From the NCBI GenBank assembly GCA_025350385.1, contig JANXXZ010000274.1, positions 1 through 19,886 of the forward strand: 19,886 nucleotides of DNA, written 5' to 3'. Below, piece after piece: positions 1 through 7,924 of this stretch. Numbering within the stretch: position 1 is the stretch's first letter; each line of letters starts with the position of its first letter. The notes beneath the pieces are model-generated. The model saw only the letters and a program-made list of their open reading frames with translations, was not told where the DNA came from and did no database searches. The translations under genes were made by a program, and so were the position numbers. The stretch comes from Bacteroidales bacterium. Its GTDB lineage: Bacteria > Bacteroidota > Bacteroidia > Bacteroidales > UBA4417.

Positions 1-407
1 GCCATGGCGGCGATGGCAATCCCTTATTTACCACTAACCTGTTCTATAATAACGGGAAAGATTCCGTTTTTACCGATACCCGCGACCGCTATTCCGTTAC
101 CCATGATCCCAAGGATATAGGCGCCTACAAAGCCCCGACACTTCGCAACATCGAGCTGACCGGCCCCTACATGCACGACGGGAGGTTTAAAACACTGGAA
201 GAAGTTATCGATTTCTATTCGCACAAGGTGGTCTGGTCGCCCTATGTAAGTCCGCTTATGCATCATGTAAATGATGGCGGAATCCAGCTCCTGCCTTCCG
301 AAAAAGCCGACCTGATTGCATTCATTAAGACCTTGCGTGATGATGAATTCCTTACAAATCCTTCATTTGCCAGGCCTGCTACCTTCCCTGACGGGAGCAG
401 CCAGTAA
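1..407 (+). CDS. Di-haem cytochrome c peroxidase (CCP/MauG family), C-terminal part
   Basis: This is the 3' end of a gene that starts outside the window. The frame is open from base 1. The first two bases (GC) would complete a Cys codon, followed by His-Gly-Gly at base 3, so the window probably opens inside the CXXCH site of the second haem. Further on are a TxNLFYNNG segment, KAPTLRNIELTGPYMHDGRF (bases about 129-188) and TLEEVIDFY, all typical of bacterial di-haem cytochrome c peroxidases; the Met of PYMHDG is the usual distal haem ligand region. The family works in the periplasm, reducing hydrogen peroxide or oxidising a partner with electrons from small cytochromes. The peroxidase and MauG-like branches cannot be told apart without the N-terminal half. 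The stop lies 8 bases from the convergent gene at 416-1627. Confidence 0.88.
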   Translation, partial: HGGDGNPLFTTNLFYNNGKDSVFTDTRDRYSVTHDPKDIGAYKAPTLRNIELTGPYMHDGRFKTLEEVIDFYSHKVVWSPYVSPLMHHVNDGGIQLLPSEKADLIAFIKTLRDDEFLTNPSFARPATFPDGSSQ

Positions 408-415
408 CCGGGTGA

Positions 416-1627
416 TTAGAATTTCTTCGGAATACTGGACAACAATTCCAGGTCGACGGTAAACCCAAGGTAAATATTAGTTTTCCATTCCTTTACCAGT
501 GCAATGGTGGTAGCATGCTGTCCTTCCTGGTAACCTGACTGCAATTGCTGGTATTCAGCCGCATTTATTCCGAGGCTCACGTGGAAAAAATCCAGTATTT
601 TAAAGCTGGGTCCTATGTAAAAGTTCTTGAACAGGTTCTGCCCGCCAAATCCGAAGAACAGCCCGGCATCGTAAGTGAAATTGGCGTCTTTTTTTGTCAG
701 GTCAACAAGTGATAGACTTACCCCGGTTATATAATCGAATTCAAGTTTACCGGCATTTTTATTTGTAATTACAAGGTCGCTGCCATTGGGGTTTTGAGTC
801 AGTTGCCAGTCGGGAGTCCGGTAATTCTTTAAGCCGACCCCCTGGATAAAACGGATCTTCTTTTTCTTATTGGTTGCGGCTGTCTGTTTCGCAAGAATAT
901 CGTTGTACTGGCTTTCAATGATCTTCAGCCTTTCCGATACCCTTATGTAATCTAGCTCCTTCTGGTTAAGGGCCCTGGATAATGAATCAATAATTCGCAA
1001 CGAATTATCTTTTTCATGGTAATAGGCATTTAATTCTTCAGTTTTTTCCCGCACAAGCCTGTCTTTTTCCTCAACTGATTTCTGGAGATAGGCAATTTCC
1101 TTCGATTTGCCTTCCAACTGGGAATTATGCACATCAATCTTGCCTTCTAACTTAATCTGGCTGATCTCGGCAGTAGTTTTGAGATCCTTAAGTTCCATCT
1201 CCGATTTTGAAAGCTGGAATTCCTTGTCGCGGAGTTGTTGCGATTTTTGCTCCAGCTGCGTGTTGAGCAAAAGCATGTCCTGTTTGTTTGCAAGGATTAT
1301 CCGGTTTAGGTTGATTAGTTCCAGTTGGATACTGTCGTTCTTGTTTTTCGAAAGAGCCAACTTTTGACTCATCAGGTTCAGTGAAGCTTGCAGGGAATCA
1401 ACCTGTATCCTTAGCAAAGAATTTCGGTGGTTGAGATCAGAAATTACCTTATCGAGGCTGTCAGTCTGTGCATATAGCGCAAGATTGTCTTCCATGAGTT
1501 TTGCGGCGAACAAACTATCGGATGAAGTTTCCTGCGAAAAGGCATTGCCTTTCAAACCTAAAACAGCTATAATTAGAAATAGTAAATTGCCTTGCAACTT
1601 GCCTTTAATTCGAAGTTTATTTATCAT
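416..1627 (-). CDS. Exported coiled-coil protein with C-terminal beta-rich domain
   Basis: A 403-residue protein of unknown function. Residues 1-31 form a signal peptide (basic start, LLFLIIAVLGL core, cleavage probably after AFS). Residues about 40-255 are a long heptad-rich region full of Leu, Glu, Lys, Gln and Ser with no Pro, which I read as coiled coil. Residues about 260-403 change character: alternating aromatic and polar residues (for example FTYDAGLFFGFGG, FYIGPSFKIL, NIYLGFTVDLEL), ending in Phe as many outer-membrane beta proteins do. A plausible topology is a periplasmic coiled coil tethered to an outer-membrane or membrane-associated beta domain; this is inference. It is convergent with the peroxidase gene and has no same-strand neighbour close upstream. 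No known family is recognised. Confidence 0.8.
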   Translation of the reverse strand: MINKLRIKGKLQGNLLFLIIAVLGLKGNAFSQETSSDSLFAAKLMEDNLALYAQTDSLDKVISDLNHRNSLLRIQVDSLQASLNLMSQKLALSKNKNDSIQLELINLNRIILANKQDMLLLNTQLEQKSQQLRDKEFQLSKSEMELKDLKTTAEISQIKLEGKIDVHNSQLEGKSKEIAYLQKSVEEKDRLVREKTEELNAYYHEKDNSLRIIDSLSRALNQKELDYIRVSERLKIIESQYNDILAKQTAATNKKKKIRFIQGVGLKNYRTPDWQLTQNPNGSDLVITNKNAGKLEFDYITGVSLSLVDLTKKDANFTYDAGLFFGFGGQNLFKNFYIGPSFKILDFFHVSLGINAAEYQQLQSGYQEGQHATTIALVKEWKTNIYLGFTVDLELLSSIPKKF

Positions 1628-1998
1628 GATATTGGGTCTGACTTAATGAAATACTTGAAAAAGCAGGAATTTATTGTGCAAAGGTCGGAAATTTTAATAT
1701 TGTCGATGGTATTCTGCTTATTCCATAACTGTTGATAACATGTAAACTTTTTTATGAACCTGTTTCAGGAAATGACTACGAAGATAATATCTCATATGTA
1801 CCATCAAGGAAATTGATACTAACAGAATTGTTTCCATGTTTAAGTGACTTTTGCCGTTTTATACTAATAAAGTTGAAGTAAGATTGCCTCAAATGTTGTC
1901 CATCCTGTTAATAAACTTCAAATTGTCAGCATTTCATGCCGGGTAATGCTTCATATTTAATAGTTTTGCGCATCCTAACCAAGTTAATTCCAAGTGCT
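1628..1998. other. Intergenic region between divergent genes
   Basis: 371 bases separate the coiled-coil gene (-) from the YD-repeat gene (+, start taken at 1999). The region is AT-rich. It holds the putative -7 box at 1961-1968 for the rightward gene. On the minus strand a weak match (GACCTTTG, bases 1679-1686) lies about 50 bases upstream of the coiled-coil start but has no clear -33 partner. No RNA gene, repeat or strong hairpin was seen. Confidence 0.5.
1961..1968 (+). promoter_or_regulatory. Putative Bacteroidota -7 promoter box
   Basis: TAGTTTTG matches the Bacteroidota -7 consensus TANNTTTG. Transcription would start near 1975, downstream of the first possible ATG (1936) and 24 bases before the ATG at 1999, so it supports the later start. 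No good -33 TTG was found at the usual distance, so confidence is low. Confidence 0.35.
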
Positions 1999-2901
1999 AT
2001 GGCATTAAAACTGAAAAGCAGCCGCTCGTTCCGCGCGCTTCATACCGATGGCCTCGAAGAAGAAGAAATCAGGGAACATGAATACCAGTATCAAAACACC
2101 GAATTCGATGAATATGGCAATACCTTGTCAGAAGAAACCTTCTCTCCGGAAGGAGAACTTGAGCATAAGTCAGAATATGCATACGACAACAAGGGCCGCC
2201 TGGTTGAGGAAATACTGATCGAGGAAGATGATTTTATTTCGGAGCACCGAACCTCCGAATACGATGAACAGGGACGCCTTTACAAGGAGCAGCTTCATTA
2301 CCTGGACGATTCCTTCGACGAAACTGTATATACCTATAATGCGGTAGGCATGCTGATTTCAAAAGTAACTACCGACAGCGAGGGTGAAGTCGGCAACCGC
2401 GTTGACCTGGAATACAAGGGTGCGTTGCTGCTATCGGAAGCCGAATATGATGCTGATGGGGCAGTGATTTCCAAGAAAAAATTCAGCTATGACGAGGTGG
2501 GTAACCTGACAGAGGAATCAGTAGAGGGAAAGGAGGAAGAATTCTCCCTTACCCATGAATACGGTGAAAATGGTAAAAGGCTGGTTTCAAGGCGTTTTGA
2601 CAGAAATGGGAAACTGGTTGCACGTTCTACCTATACATATGATGTAAAAGGACAGGCCGTTGAAATCAGAGAAGAGACAGTAACAGGAATTGAGCTGATG
2701 AAAATGGAATATGATGAGCGGGGAAACCTTCTTTTACAGGAAACATCTACCGAAGAAGATGAAGAAGTGCTCAGTACCGTTGAACGGACGTATAACGAAA
2801 ACGACCACATCGTTACCACCCATGTTTACATTAACGGCCGCGGCCAACGTGCCATGCAGGATTACAGGATCCGGTTTGAATATGAGACGTTTGGCGAATA
2901 G
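1999..2901 (+). CDS. YD-repeat (RHS-like) protein, probably cytoplasmic
   Basis: A 300-residue acidic protein made of about ten degenerate YD/RHS-type repeats of 20-25 residues. Repeats are recognised by Y-(E/D)-x-x-G-x-L/R motifs such as FDEYGNTLSEE, YDNKGRLVEE, YDEQGRLYKE, YDEVGNLTEE and YDERGNLLLQE. In RHS and teneurin proteins these repeats form a beta-sheet shell, but this protein lacks the RHS core box, a toxin domain and any signal peptide. The ATG at 1999 was chosen over an in-frame ATG at 1936: the product then begins MALKLKSSRSF just before the repeats, and the only promoter-like box lies between the two. The 21 residues from the earlier start are hydrophobic and might otherwise mimic a weak signal anchor. 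Its job is unknown. It has no same-strand partner. Confidence 0.8.
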   Translation: MALKLKSSRSFRALHTDGLEEEEIREHEYQYQNTEFDEYGNTLSEETFSPEGELEHKSEYAYDNKGRLVEEILIEEDDFISEHRTSEYDEQGRLYKEQLHYLDDSFDETVYTYNAVGMLISKVTTDSEGEVGNRVDLEYKGALLLSEAEYDADGAVISKKKFSYDEVGNLTEESVEGKEEEFSLTHEYGENGKRLVSRRFDRNGKLVARSTYTYDVKGQAVEIREETVTGIELMKMEYDERGNLLLQETSTEEDEEVLSTVERTYNENDHIVTTHVYINGRGQRAMQDYRIRFEYETFGE

Positions 2902-3056
2902 TATGGCCATCCTTTAAAGCATATCAATGAAACATAAATGTTGAGCGGAATAATGTAAAGAAATGCTTTTGTTCAAAGGATGTCCTTCAAAAAGAAGATA
3001 ATGGCTTTATTATTTATAATTGTATGCCCAACTGGTAATCTAGATGGGAGCCTATT

Positions 3057-3722
3057 TTATAAGTAGTTAAGTTGATGTAAGGCTTGATAAAGCTCAGTCT
3101 TGAACTTAATATAGGAGGGTAGCTTGCTTAACACATCCAGTTCTATTTTTTGACCTAATATTTGATATAAATCCGAAATCGAAATGCCTTTACCTCTCTT
3201 TCTTTTTGTTAGATCAGCTTTAGCGATATGAATTGCATTTTCAATTGCTTCTTTTGGATCAGAAATATTTTCCGGAGGTTGATTGATTCCCAGTTCTTTG
3301 TCACTTTTAACTGAATTTATTTCAGTTTTGAATAAACTCTTATCTGCCAACATCCATGATTCAACCATTTGTACAGGAACAATGAATACGATACTTTTAC
3401 AATTATCATCTGAAAAAGTTTTTATTGAATCCTGAACAGGTTTTACCTTTGTTCTAATAATTCTTCTAAATGCGTTATCCGCATCTGTGTGAACACACAA
3501 TATGGAAATTCCATAATCTTGTAAACCTATTTTTGAAGCTTTCTTAACTTGCTCAACGAAACCTAATCCTGTTTTATCAATTTCTAGAGTCAATAAATCT
3601 GTTTCAATTTGCTCTTTACAATTAAAAGCTAGTTCATCAAGTGTTCTTTTTACTATACTTTCAAGAAAACGAATGTCAGTTGAACCTTCAGTAAATAATC
3701 CTACAAATAATAATCTATCCAT
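3057..3722 (-). CDS. Small TOPRIM/DUF4276-like partner of the adjacent ATPase
   Basis: A 221-residue protein. The N-terminus reads like the first strand and loop of a TOPRIM-type fold (LLFVGLFTEGSTDIRFLES, with Glu12 in E-G-S-T-D). A D-x-D pair (Asp80, Asp82 in ILCVHTDAD) and a later acidic site (Glu121 in MVESWMLAD) could complete a metal site. This pattern resembles DUF4276/RloB-like proteins that sit next to AAA ATPases. Such partners are thought to act as nucleases or regulators in anti-phage two-gene systems; here that role is inferred from architecture only. The gene starts 6 bases after the ATPase stop, so the two are almost certainly co-translated. It is clearly AT-rich compared with genes on either side. 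Exact family assignment is uncertain. Confidence 0.82.
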   Translation of the reverse strand: MDRLLFVGLFTEGSTDIRFLESIVKRTLDELAFNCKEQIETDLLTLEIDKTGLGFVEQVKKASKIGLQDYGISILCVHTDADNAFRRIIRTKVKPVQDSIKTFSDDNCKSIVFIVPVQMVESWMLADKSLFKTEINSVKSDKELGINQPPENISDPKEAIENAIHIAKADLTKRKRGKGISISDLYQILGQKIELDVLSKLPSYIKFKTELYQALHQLNYL

Positions 3723-3728
3723 ACATTA

Positions 3729-5126
3729 TTAATGATTAATATCGTATTCAAAATCAGCAGATTGCAAATAATTTTTAACATTAACTAAGGTCATCTTCAT
3801 TTCTTGTTCTGAATATGCTAATGTTAATTGTGAAGCATTCTCTTTTATTACAGGACTAATTTTTGTAATGTTCAATTTAATTCTATGACTCTCAATATCT
3901 GATATTGAAGTTCTCATTTGAGCATACCATATACTAACGTTACTATCATTTCTCCAATGATATATTTCGTTCACCAAAATGGGCGAATGTGTGTTGACAA
4001 TTACTTGCCTCAAAGGCAAATCTGTATCACCGAAATCAACACTTAGATCCTTTAATAAGTTTGCCATTGCTTTAATCCTAAATGGATGAATACCATTTTC
4101 TGGCTCCTCAAAACATAGTAATCCTGAATGATTACTATCATATTGTAGTATGCACAATGCCAGAATTCGTAATGTTCCTTCGGAAAGTACCCTTGATGAA
4201 AATTCTTTCTTGTCTGTGTCTTTTAATTTGATAATATACTGTTTGTTCTCACTATCATCTATAACATCCACTTCAATAAAATTTGGCAAGAAGCTATTTA
4301 ATTTACGGGAAACCTCAGTAAGATTATATGAATCAATTTGTTTGATTCTAAAAAGGGCTGCTGCTAAATTTTTTCCGCTAGTAGTAATTATATCTTCGCC
4401 TTTATTCTTACTAGTTGCTTGTCTTAAATCATCAGGATTCAATTGGAGAAATTTCCAACTCCGCATTTCTGCTTTCGCTGCTAATACATGAGGAAAATCT
4501 ATTGTATCAAAACTACTTAAGACTGTCCTTGTTGCATTGTTTAATGGGAATCGTCTTTTATTACCTCCAACTCCATCTTGAGGAGCTAGAACAGTCAAAA
4601 TATTATTCTCCTTTTCTGTATCAAGATATGGAATTCCTCTCTTTCCTGTTATTACTTTTGGGCGCCAATTTTCCAAGTATTTAAATGGAATCAGTTTTAC
4701 CCATCTATCATCTTGATGATTCAATTTTATTAATTTTTCAAAAATTACGTTGAGATCTTCAATGCCTGATGTATTTGTAAATCTTTTGATTCTAAGTTCA
4801 TAACGTAGCCTCGTGTATTTTAGTTCAGCTTCATTACCCCAAGCATCTATAACCCTCTTGTTAACAAGCATTTCCACAATAAAATTCATTTCTGATGCAT
4901 ACTTATCATCTCCATATTGAGTAAACAATTCTATAAATTCTCCCCTTTGCTCACTGAAGGCTTTTTTTAAATTGTCAGATTCTGCTAAACGTGATAGAAG
5001 GTATAGAGCATCAAATAGATTGCTTTTTCCTGAAGCATTTGTGCCAGCAATTATTGTTAGAGGGGTAAATTCCATTTCAAAGTTTTGAAAGGATTTAAAC
5101 CCGTTTATTTTAATATATGTTATCAT
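3729..5126 (-). CDS. AAA family ATPase, SMC/RecF-like (AAA_15/AAA_21), likely defence component
   Basis: A 465-residue ABC-type ATPase of the kind seen in OLD, RloA, AriA and related defence proteins. Visible parts: an N-terminal strand ITYIKINGFKSF; Walker A G-T-N-A-S-G-K-S at residues 28-35; a middle insert (about 50-300) in place of a long coiled coil; the ABC signature LSEGTLR at 314-320; Walker B LLCFEEPENGIHP at 336-348 with Glu340/341; and the switch His380 in VIVNTHSP. No TOPRIM domain is fused to its C-terminus; a TOPRIM-like protein is instead the next gene, 6 bases away. A two-subunit ATPase/effector complex is the obvious inference. The gene is AT-rich and uses A/T-ending codons far more than the MATE gene beside it, consistent with horizontal transfer. 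It might instead be a housekeeping DNA-repair-like ATPase, but that is less likely given the partner. Confidence 0.92.
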   Translation of the reverse strand: MITYIKINGFKSFQNFEMEFTPLTIIAGTNASGKSNLFDALYLLSRLAESDNLKKAFSEQRGEFIELFTQYGDDKYASEMNFIVEMLVNKRVIDAWGNEAELKYTRLRYELRIKRFTNTSGIEDLNVIFEKLIKLNHQDDRWVKLIPFKYLENWRPKVITGKRGIPYLDTEKENNILTVLAPQDGVGGNKRRFPLNNATRTVLSSFDTIDFPHVLAAKAEMRSWKFLQLNPDDLRQATSKNKGEDIITTSGKNLAAALFRIKQIDSYNLTEVSRKLNSFLPNFIEVDVIDDSENKQYIIKLKDTDKKEFSSRVLSEGTLRILALCILQYDSNHSGLLCFEEPENGIHPFRIKAMANLLKDLSVDFGDTDLPLRQVIVNTHSPILVNEIYHWRNDSNVSIWYAQMRTSISDIESHRIKLNITKISPVIKENASQLTLAYSEQEMKMTLVNVKNYLQSADFEYDINH

Positions 5127-5127
5127 C

Positions 5128-5310
5128 TTATTTTACTTTAATAAGTATTAACCGATATTCGTGGGCTTCCATTCTTGTTTTCAATTTTTTTCCCAACTCC
5201 TGCACTGCAAGCTGGTTTTCAACTTAGTATTTGCTGGAAAACAATTTGTCCAAAGTTATTGTTTTTTCAGATTTGGTAGCTAGTATTGTAACATTTAGTT
5301 GTTTTCTCAT
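5128..5310 (-). pseudogene. Possible remnant of a small gene with one in-frame stop
   Basis: Reading the minus strand from ATG at 5310 gives 28 residues (begins MRKQLNVTILATKSEKTI), then TAA at 5224-5226. The same frame then runs open for 31 more codons (VENQLAVQELGKKLKTRM and on) to a TAA at 5128-5130, one base before the ATPase ATG. The second half has a normal amphipathic Lys/Glu/Leu composition. A single stop could be a recent nonsense mutation of a roughly 60-residue gene that led the cassette. In such AT-rich DNA a frame of this length with one stop can also occur by chance, so this is tentative. No family is recognised. Confidence 0.25.
5251..5258 (-). promoter_or_regulatory. Putative -7 box upstream of the ATPase cassette
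   Basis: On the minus strand this reads TAACTTTG, a match to TANNTTTG, about 125 bases before the ATPase start. No TTG is present at the expected -33 distance. If real, transcription would start inside the possible broken reading frame, which would argue that the frame is not a gene. Confidence 0.25.
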
Positions 5311-5473
5311 TTCATACTAAGCGACCAAGTTCATGACAATAAATTATCAGTATTTTAATCAAGTCAATATTTTAATAAACCAAGGTTTTCGTAAATCTGG
5401 AACTTAGGATGATAGAAATTACACATTAATTCTTCCACTTTTGTCTTCCCTCCTTTTATCTTTTGTCTTAAAT

Positions 5474-6847
5474 CTATTCTATCGTCATTTCCTCCGAAAC
5501 CGGAACCGGCGCCTCATGCCGTACAATCACCTTTCTCTTCCAGTTACCTTTGAGGTAATACAGATAAGACAGTGTCATCCCAATGAACCATGCGATAGGG
5601 ATTGACCACCAGATCCCGATATAGCCCATATGTCTTGAAAATATCCAGGCAAGGGGTATACGGATAATCCAGAGGGAAAAAAGGGTGATAAACATGGGGA
5701 TCAGGGTATCGCCGGCTCCCCGCATTACCCCGCCTATCACAAACATGGTGGAAAAAAGCACATAAAAAGCACCTACTATCACCAGGTAATGCGAGCCGAT
5801 GCTGATAACAGCCGGGTCGCTGGTAAAAGCGCCCATAAGCGGACGTGAGAAAAGTACTACCATAATTGTAGTAAAGATTGCCAGTGCCGACGACATGTAC
5901 AAGGTAGATTTAAAGCCTTGTTTAACCCGGTCAATTTTCCGAGCACCCAGGTTTTGACCTACGAACGTAGATAATGCAACCCCGAAATTCATGGCGGGCA
6001 TTCCTGCAAAAGAATCAATTCTCCCTGCCACGCTGAAGGCGGCAATTACGTCGGTTCCGAATTCATTCACAATCCGCATAACTGCCAGCATACCCAACGC
6101 GACAAAAGTCTGCTGAAATCCTGACGGAAGCCCTATTTGTAAGCTTTTCTTAAAGATAGCCCGGTCAAATTCGAGATTACGGAAGGATAGTTTTACTACT
6201 TCATGGGTTCGGTTCAGGTAAATAATACCGGTAATAAAAGCCCCGGCCTGCGATATCACTGTGGCAAAAGCTGCTCCGGCCACACCCCATTTGAATACGG
6301 CGACAAAAAGAACCGCCAGTAATACATTAGTAACGGTTGAAATGATCAGAAAGTACAAGGGGGTTTTTGAATCACCCAGCCCCCTGAGTATGGCGCTTGT
6401 CCCGTTGAACCCAAAAAAGAAGATGATGCCGATAAGGTAAACATTGAAATAGGTAACGGCCTGGGGCATAATATCTGCCGGAAGATTTATGAGCCTGAAA
6501 ATAGGTTTGCTGAATAGAACTCCCAGAATAGTTACCACAATGGATGCAAAAAAAAGAAAGATGTACATGGTATCCATGGCCCGTTTTACATTGTGGAGGT
6601 CTCGGGCGCCGAAATATTGGGAAATAATGACGGTGGTTCCCATGGCAACTCCCACGACAAAGGAAATGAGCATGAAAATAAGCGGGAATGACGCACCGAC
6701 TGCCGCAAGCGCTTCCTTCCCGATGAACTTTCCCACAATAATACTATCGGCAATGTTGTAGAATTGCTGGAATACATTACCGATAAGCATGGGAATAGCA
6801 AAGCTGAAAATAAGCCGCCCGCTGTTTCCTACGGTGAGGTCTTTCAT
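5474..6847 (-). CDS. MATE family multidrug/toxin efflux transporter
   Basis: A 457-residue polytopic inner-membrane protein of normal length for the MATE (NorM/DinF) family, with about twelve hydrophobic segments in two homologous halves. The N-terminus is diagnostic: DLTVGNSGRLIFSFAIPML, then GNVFQQFYNIADSIIVGKF, followed by AVGASFPLIF. The second half repeats the pattern (GLPSGFQQTFVALGMLAV; FVGQNLGARK; VIGGVMRGAGDT). Family members export cationic drugs or metabolites in exchange for Na+ or H+. The Bacteroidota branch is poorly characterised, so substrate is unknown. The gene begins 55 bases after the receiver-HPt gene on the same strand and may be transcribed with it. The ATG at 6847 fits the family start. 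Confidence 0.95.
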   Translation of the reverse strand: MKDLTVGNSGRLIFSFAIPMLIGNVFQQFYNIADSIIVGKFIGKEALAAVGASFPLIFMLISFVVGVAMGTTVIISQYFGARDLHNVKRAMDTMYIFLFFASIVVTILGVLFSKPIFRLINLPADIMPQAVTYFNVYLIGIIFFFGFNGTSAILRGLGDSKTPLYFLIISTVTNVLLAVLFVAVFKWGVAGAAFATVISQAGAFITGIIYLNRTHEVVKLSFRNLEFDRAIFKKSLQIGLPSGFQQTFVALGMLAVMRIVNEFGTDVIAAFSVAGRIDSFAGMPAMNFGVALSTFVGQNLGARKIDRVKQGFKSTLYMSSALAIFTTIMVVLFSRPLMGAFTSDPAVISIGSHYLVIVGAFYVLFSTMFVIGGVMRGAGDTLIPMFITLFSLWIIRIPLAWIFSRHMGYIGIWWSIPIAWFIGMTLSYLYYLKGNWKRKVIVRHEAPVPVSEEMTIE

Positions 6848-6902
6848 TAAAGGATTCGTTACAGACTCGTGAATGGATCAGGTATTTGCAAAGGGGAAAT
6901 TA

Positions 6903-7670
6903 TCAGATGGTAAGATAATCCATCTTCATTTGTTCAACAGCCTGCAAGCCTGATTTCTCAATATATTCAAGTAACCCGGGTAATTTATCAATTCCATTTG
7001 CACGACGGGCATATTCCTCTACTTCCTGGAGCGCAGAAGCAGCTTTTGTAATCATGAAATAATTAAAATGGGGCTTCAGTTTATGTGCGTGCTGACGAAG
7101 CAATTCCCAGTCCAGTTTATCATAGGCCAATTTCATCTCCGCAATGGCATCTGGAGTGCTGGTAACGAACATTTCAACAATAGATTGAAGAAATTCAGGA
7201 TCATCGGCTTCGAACATTTCGAGTGAATAAATCCGGTTGCTGTGATTGTTTGATGTATCGGTTGCTGTATTACTATTGTTATTACTGTAATTAACCAAAA
7301 TGTATTGCCTGAGTTTTGCATCAAGATCAAGCTTTAAAAGAGGCTTATGCAGGCAATCATCAAAACCGGATTCAACGATGCGGTCCATTATTTCAGGATC
7401 ATCGTGGCTGGTCAGCCCGATGAGAATGAACCGCTGATCACTTTCCTTAAAATGTTCCCGTATATAAATTGCTGTATCAATGCCATTCATCACCGGTAAC
7501 TCAATATCAAGCAATATAACCGACGAAGGATAGCCAGATAGATTATCTATCAACTCCCTGCCATGTTCAAAACTATCGCATTCATACCCTAACTGAAGCA
7601 GGTACCTGGAAAAAAGAAACCGGTCGGACTTTGAGTCTTCAACCAGCAATATCTTATTGTTTAGTAGCAT
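6903..7670 (-). CDS. Response regulator receiver fused to a histidine phosphotransfer (HPt) domain
   Basis: A 255-residue cytoplasmic phosphorelay protein. Residues 5-125 are a receiver domain: acidic pocket Glu11/Asp12, phospho-acceptor Asp55 in ILLDIELPVMNG, switch Thr87, and Lys109 in LHKPL. A linker at about 128-146 is very rich in Asn, Ser and Thr. Residues about 148-250 form an HPt four-helix domain with the phospho-His at 196 (QHAHKLKPHFNYF). There is no DNA-binding or enzymatic output domain and no kinase gene in view, so it should shuttle phosphate between a hybrid kinase and another regulator encoded elsewhere. It resembles the detached C-terminal part of a hybrid kinase such as those with receiver-HPt tails. 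The MATE gene follows after 55 bases. Confidence 0.9.
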   Translation of the reverse strand: MLLNNKILLVEDSKSDRFLFSRYLLQLGYECDSFEHGRELIDNLSGYPSSVILLDIELPVMNGIDTAIYIREHFKESDQRFILIGLTSHDDPEIMDRIVESGFDDCLHKPLLKLDLDAKLRQYILVNYSNNNSNTATDTSNNHSNRIYSLEMFEADDPEFLQSIVEMFVTSTPDAIAEMKLAYDKLDWELLRQHAHKLKPHFNYFMITKAASALQEVEEYARRANGIDKLPGLLEYIEKSGLQAVEQMKMDYLTI

Positions 7671-7924
7671 GCTGAAGAGTATAGTTCAGATCGATTTGTG
7701 GTATTTTGATGAATAGTTGCTGACCTTTTAAACGATAGTATTAACAGAGTTGCGCGGGTTGAAATTCGATTACTTTAACCTTCATTTACGATTCTTTTTA
7801 TTTTTTGGATGATAGATTTGACGTGATTAAGTATAGATATTGTACGCTGGCAGGAACATTTTCTTAAAGTCTTACTTTTGGTTAGCAAATGTATAAATGA
7901 ATTGTATTGAATTGAAAAAAATGG

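Larger units (their letters stand above)
5127..5473. other. AT-rich gap between ATPase and MATE genes
   Basis: 347 bases with no intact gene. It contains a possible broken short reading frame (5128-5310, -), a -7-like box at 5251-5258 on the minus strand, and two copies of TATTTTAAT (5351-5359 and 5369-5377) 18 bases apart. No clear terminator follows the MATE gene, although GACAAAAG occurs twice just after its stop on the minus strand. The low GC of the ATPase cassette continues through this stretch, so the right edge of a transferred segment may lie near 5474. Confidence 0.5.

Noticed and set aside
1936..1998. ATG at 1936 as start of the YD-repeat protein
   Set aside because: The extra residues do not resemble the repeats and a promoter-like box (1961-1968) lies inside this stretch; the possibility of a weak signal anchor keeps it open.
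2985..2997. AAGGATGTCCTT near 2980 as an operator or terminator
   Set aside because: Only a 5-bp stem with a 2-base loop and no T run; indistinguishable from chance.
5351..5377. Two TATTTTAAT copies 18 bases apart as an iteron or operator
   Set aside because: Low-complexity AT-rich sequence with only two copies; no replication or partition gene nearby.
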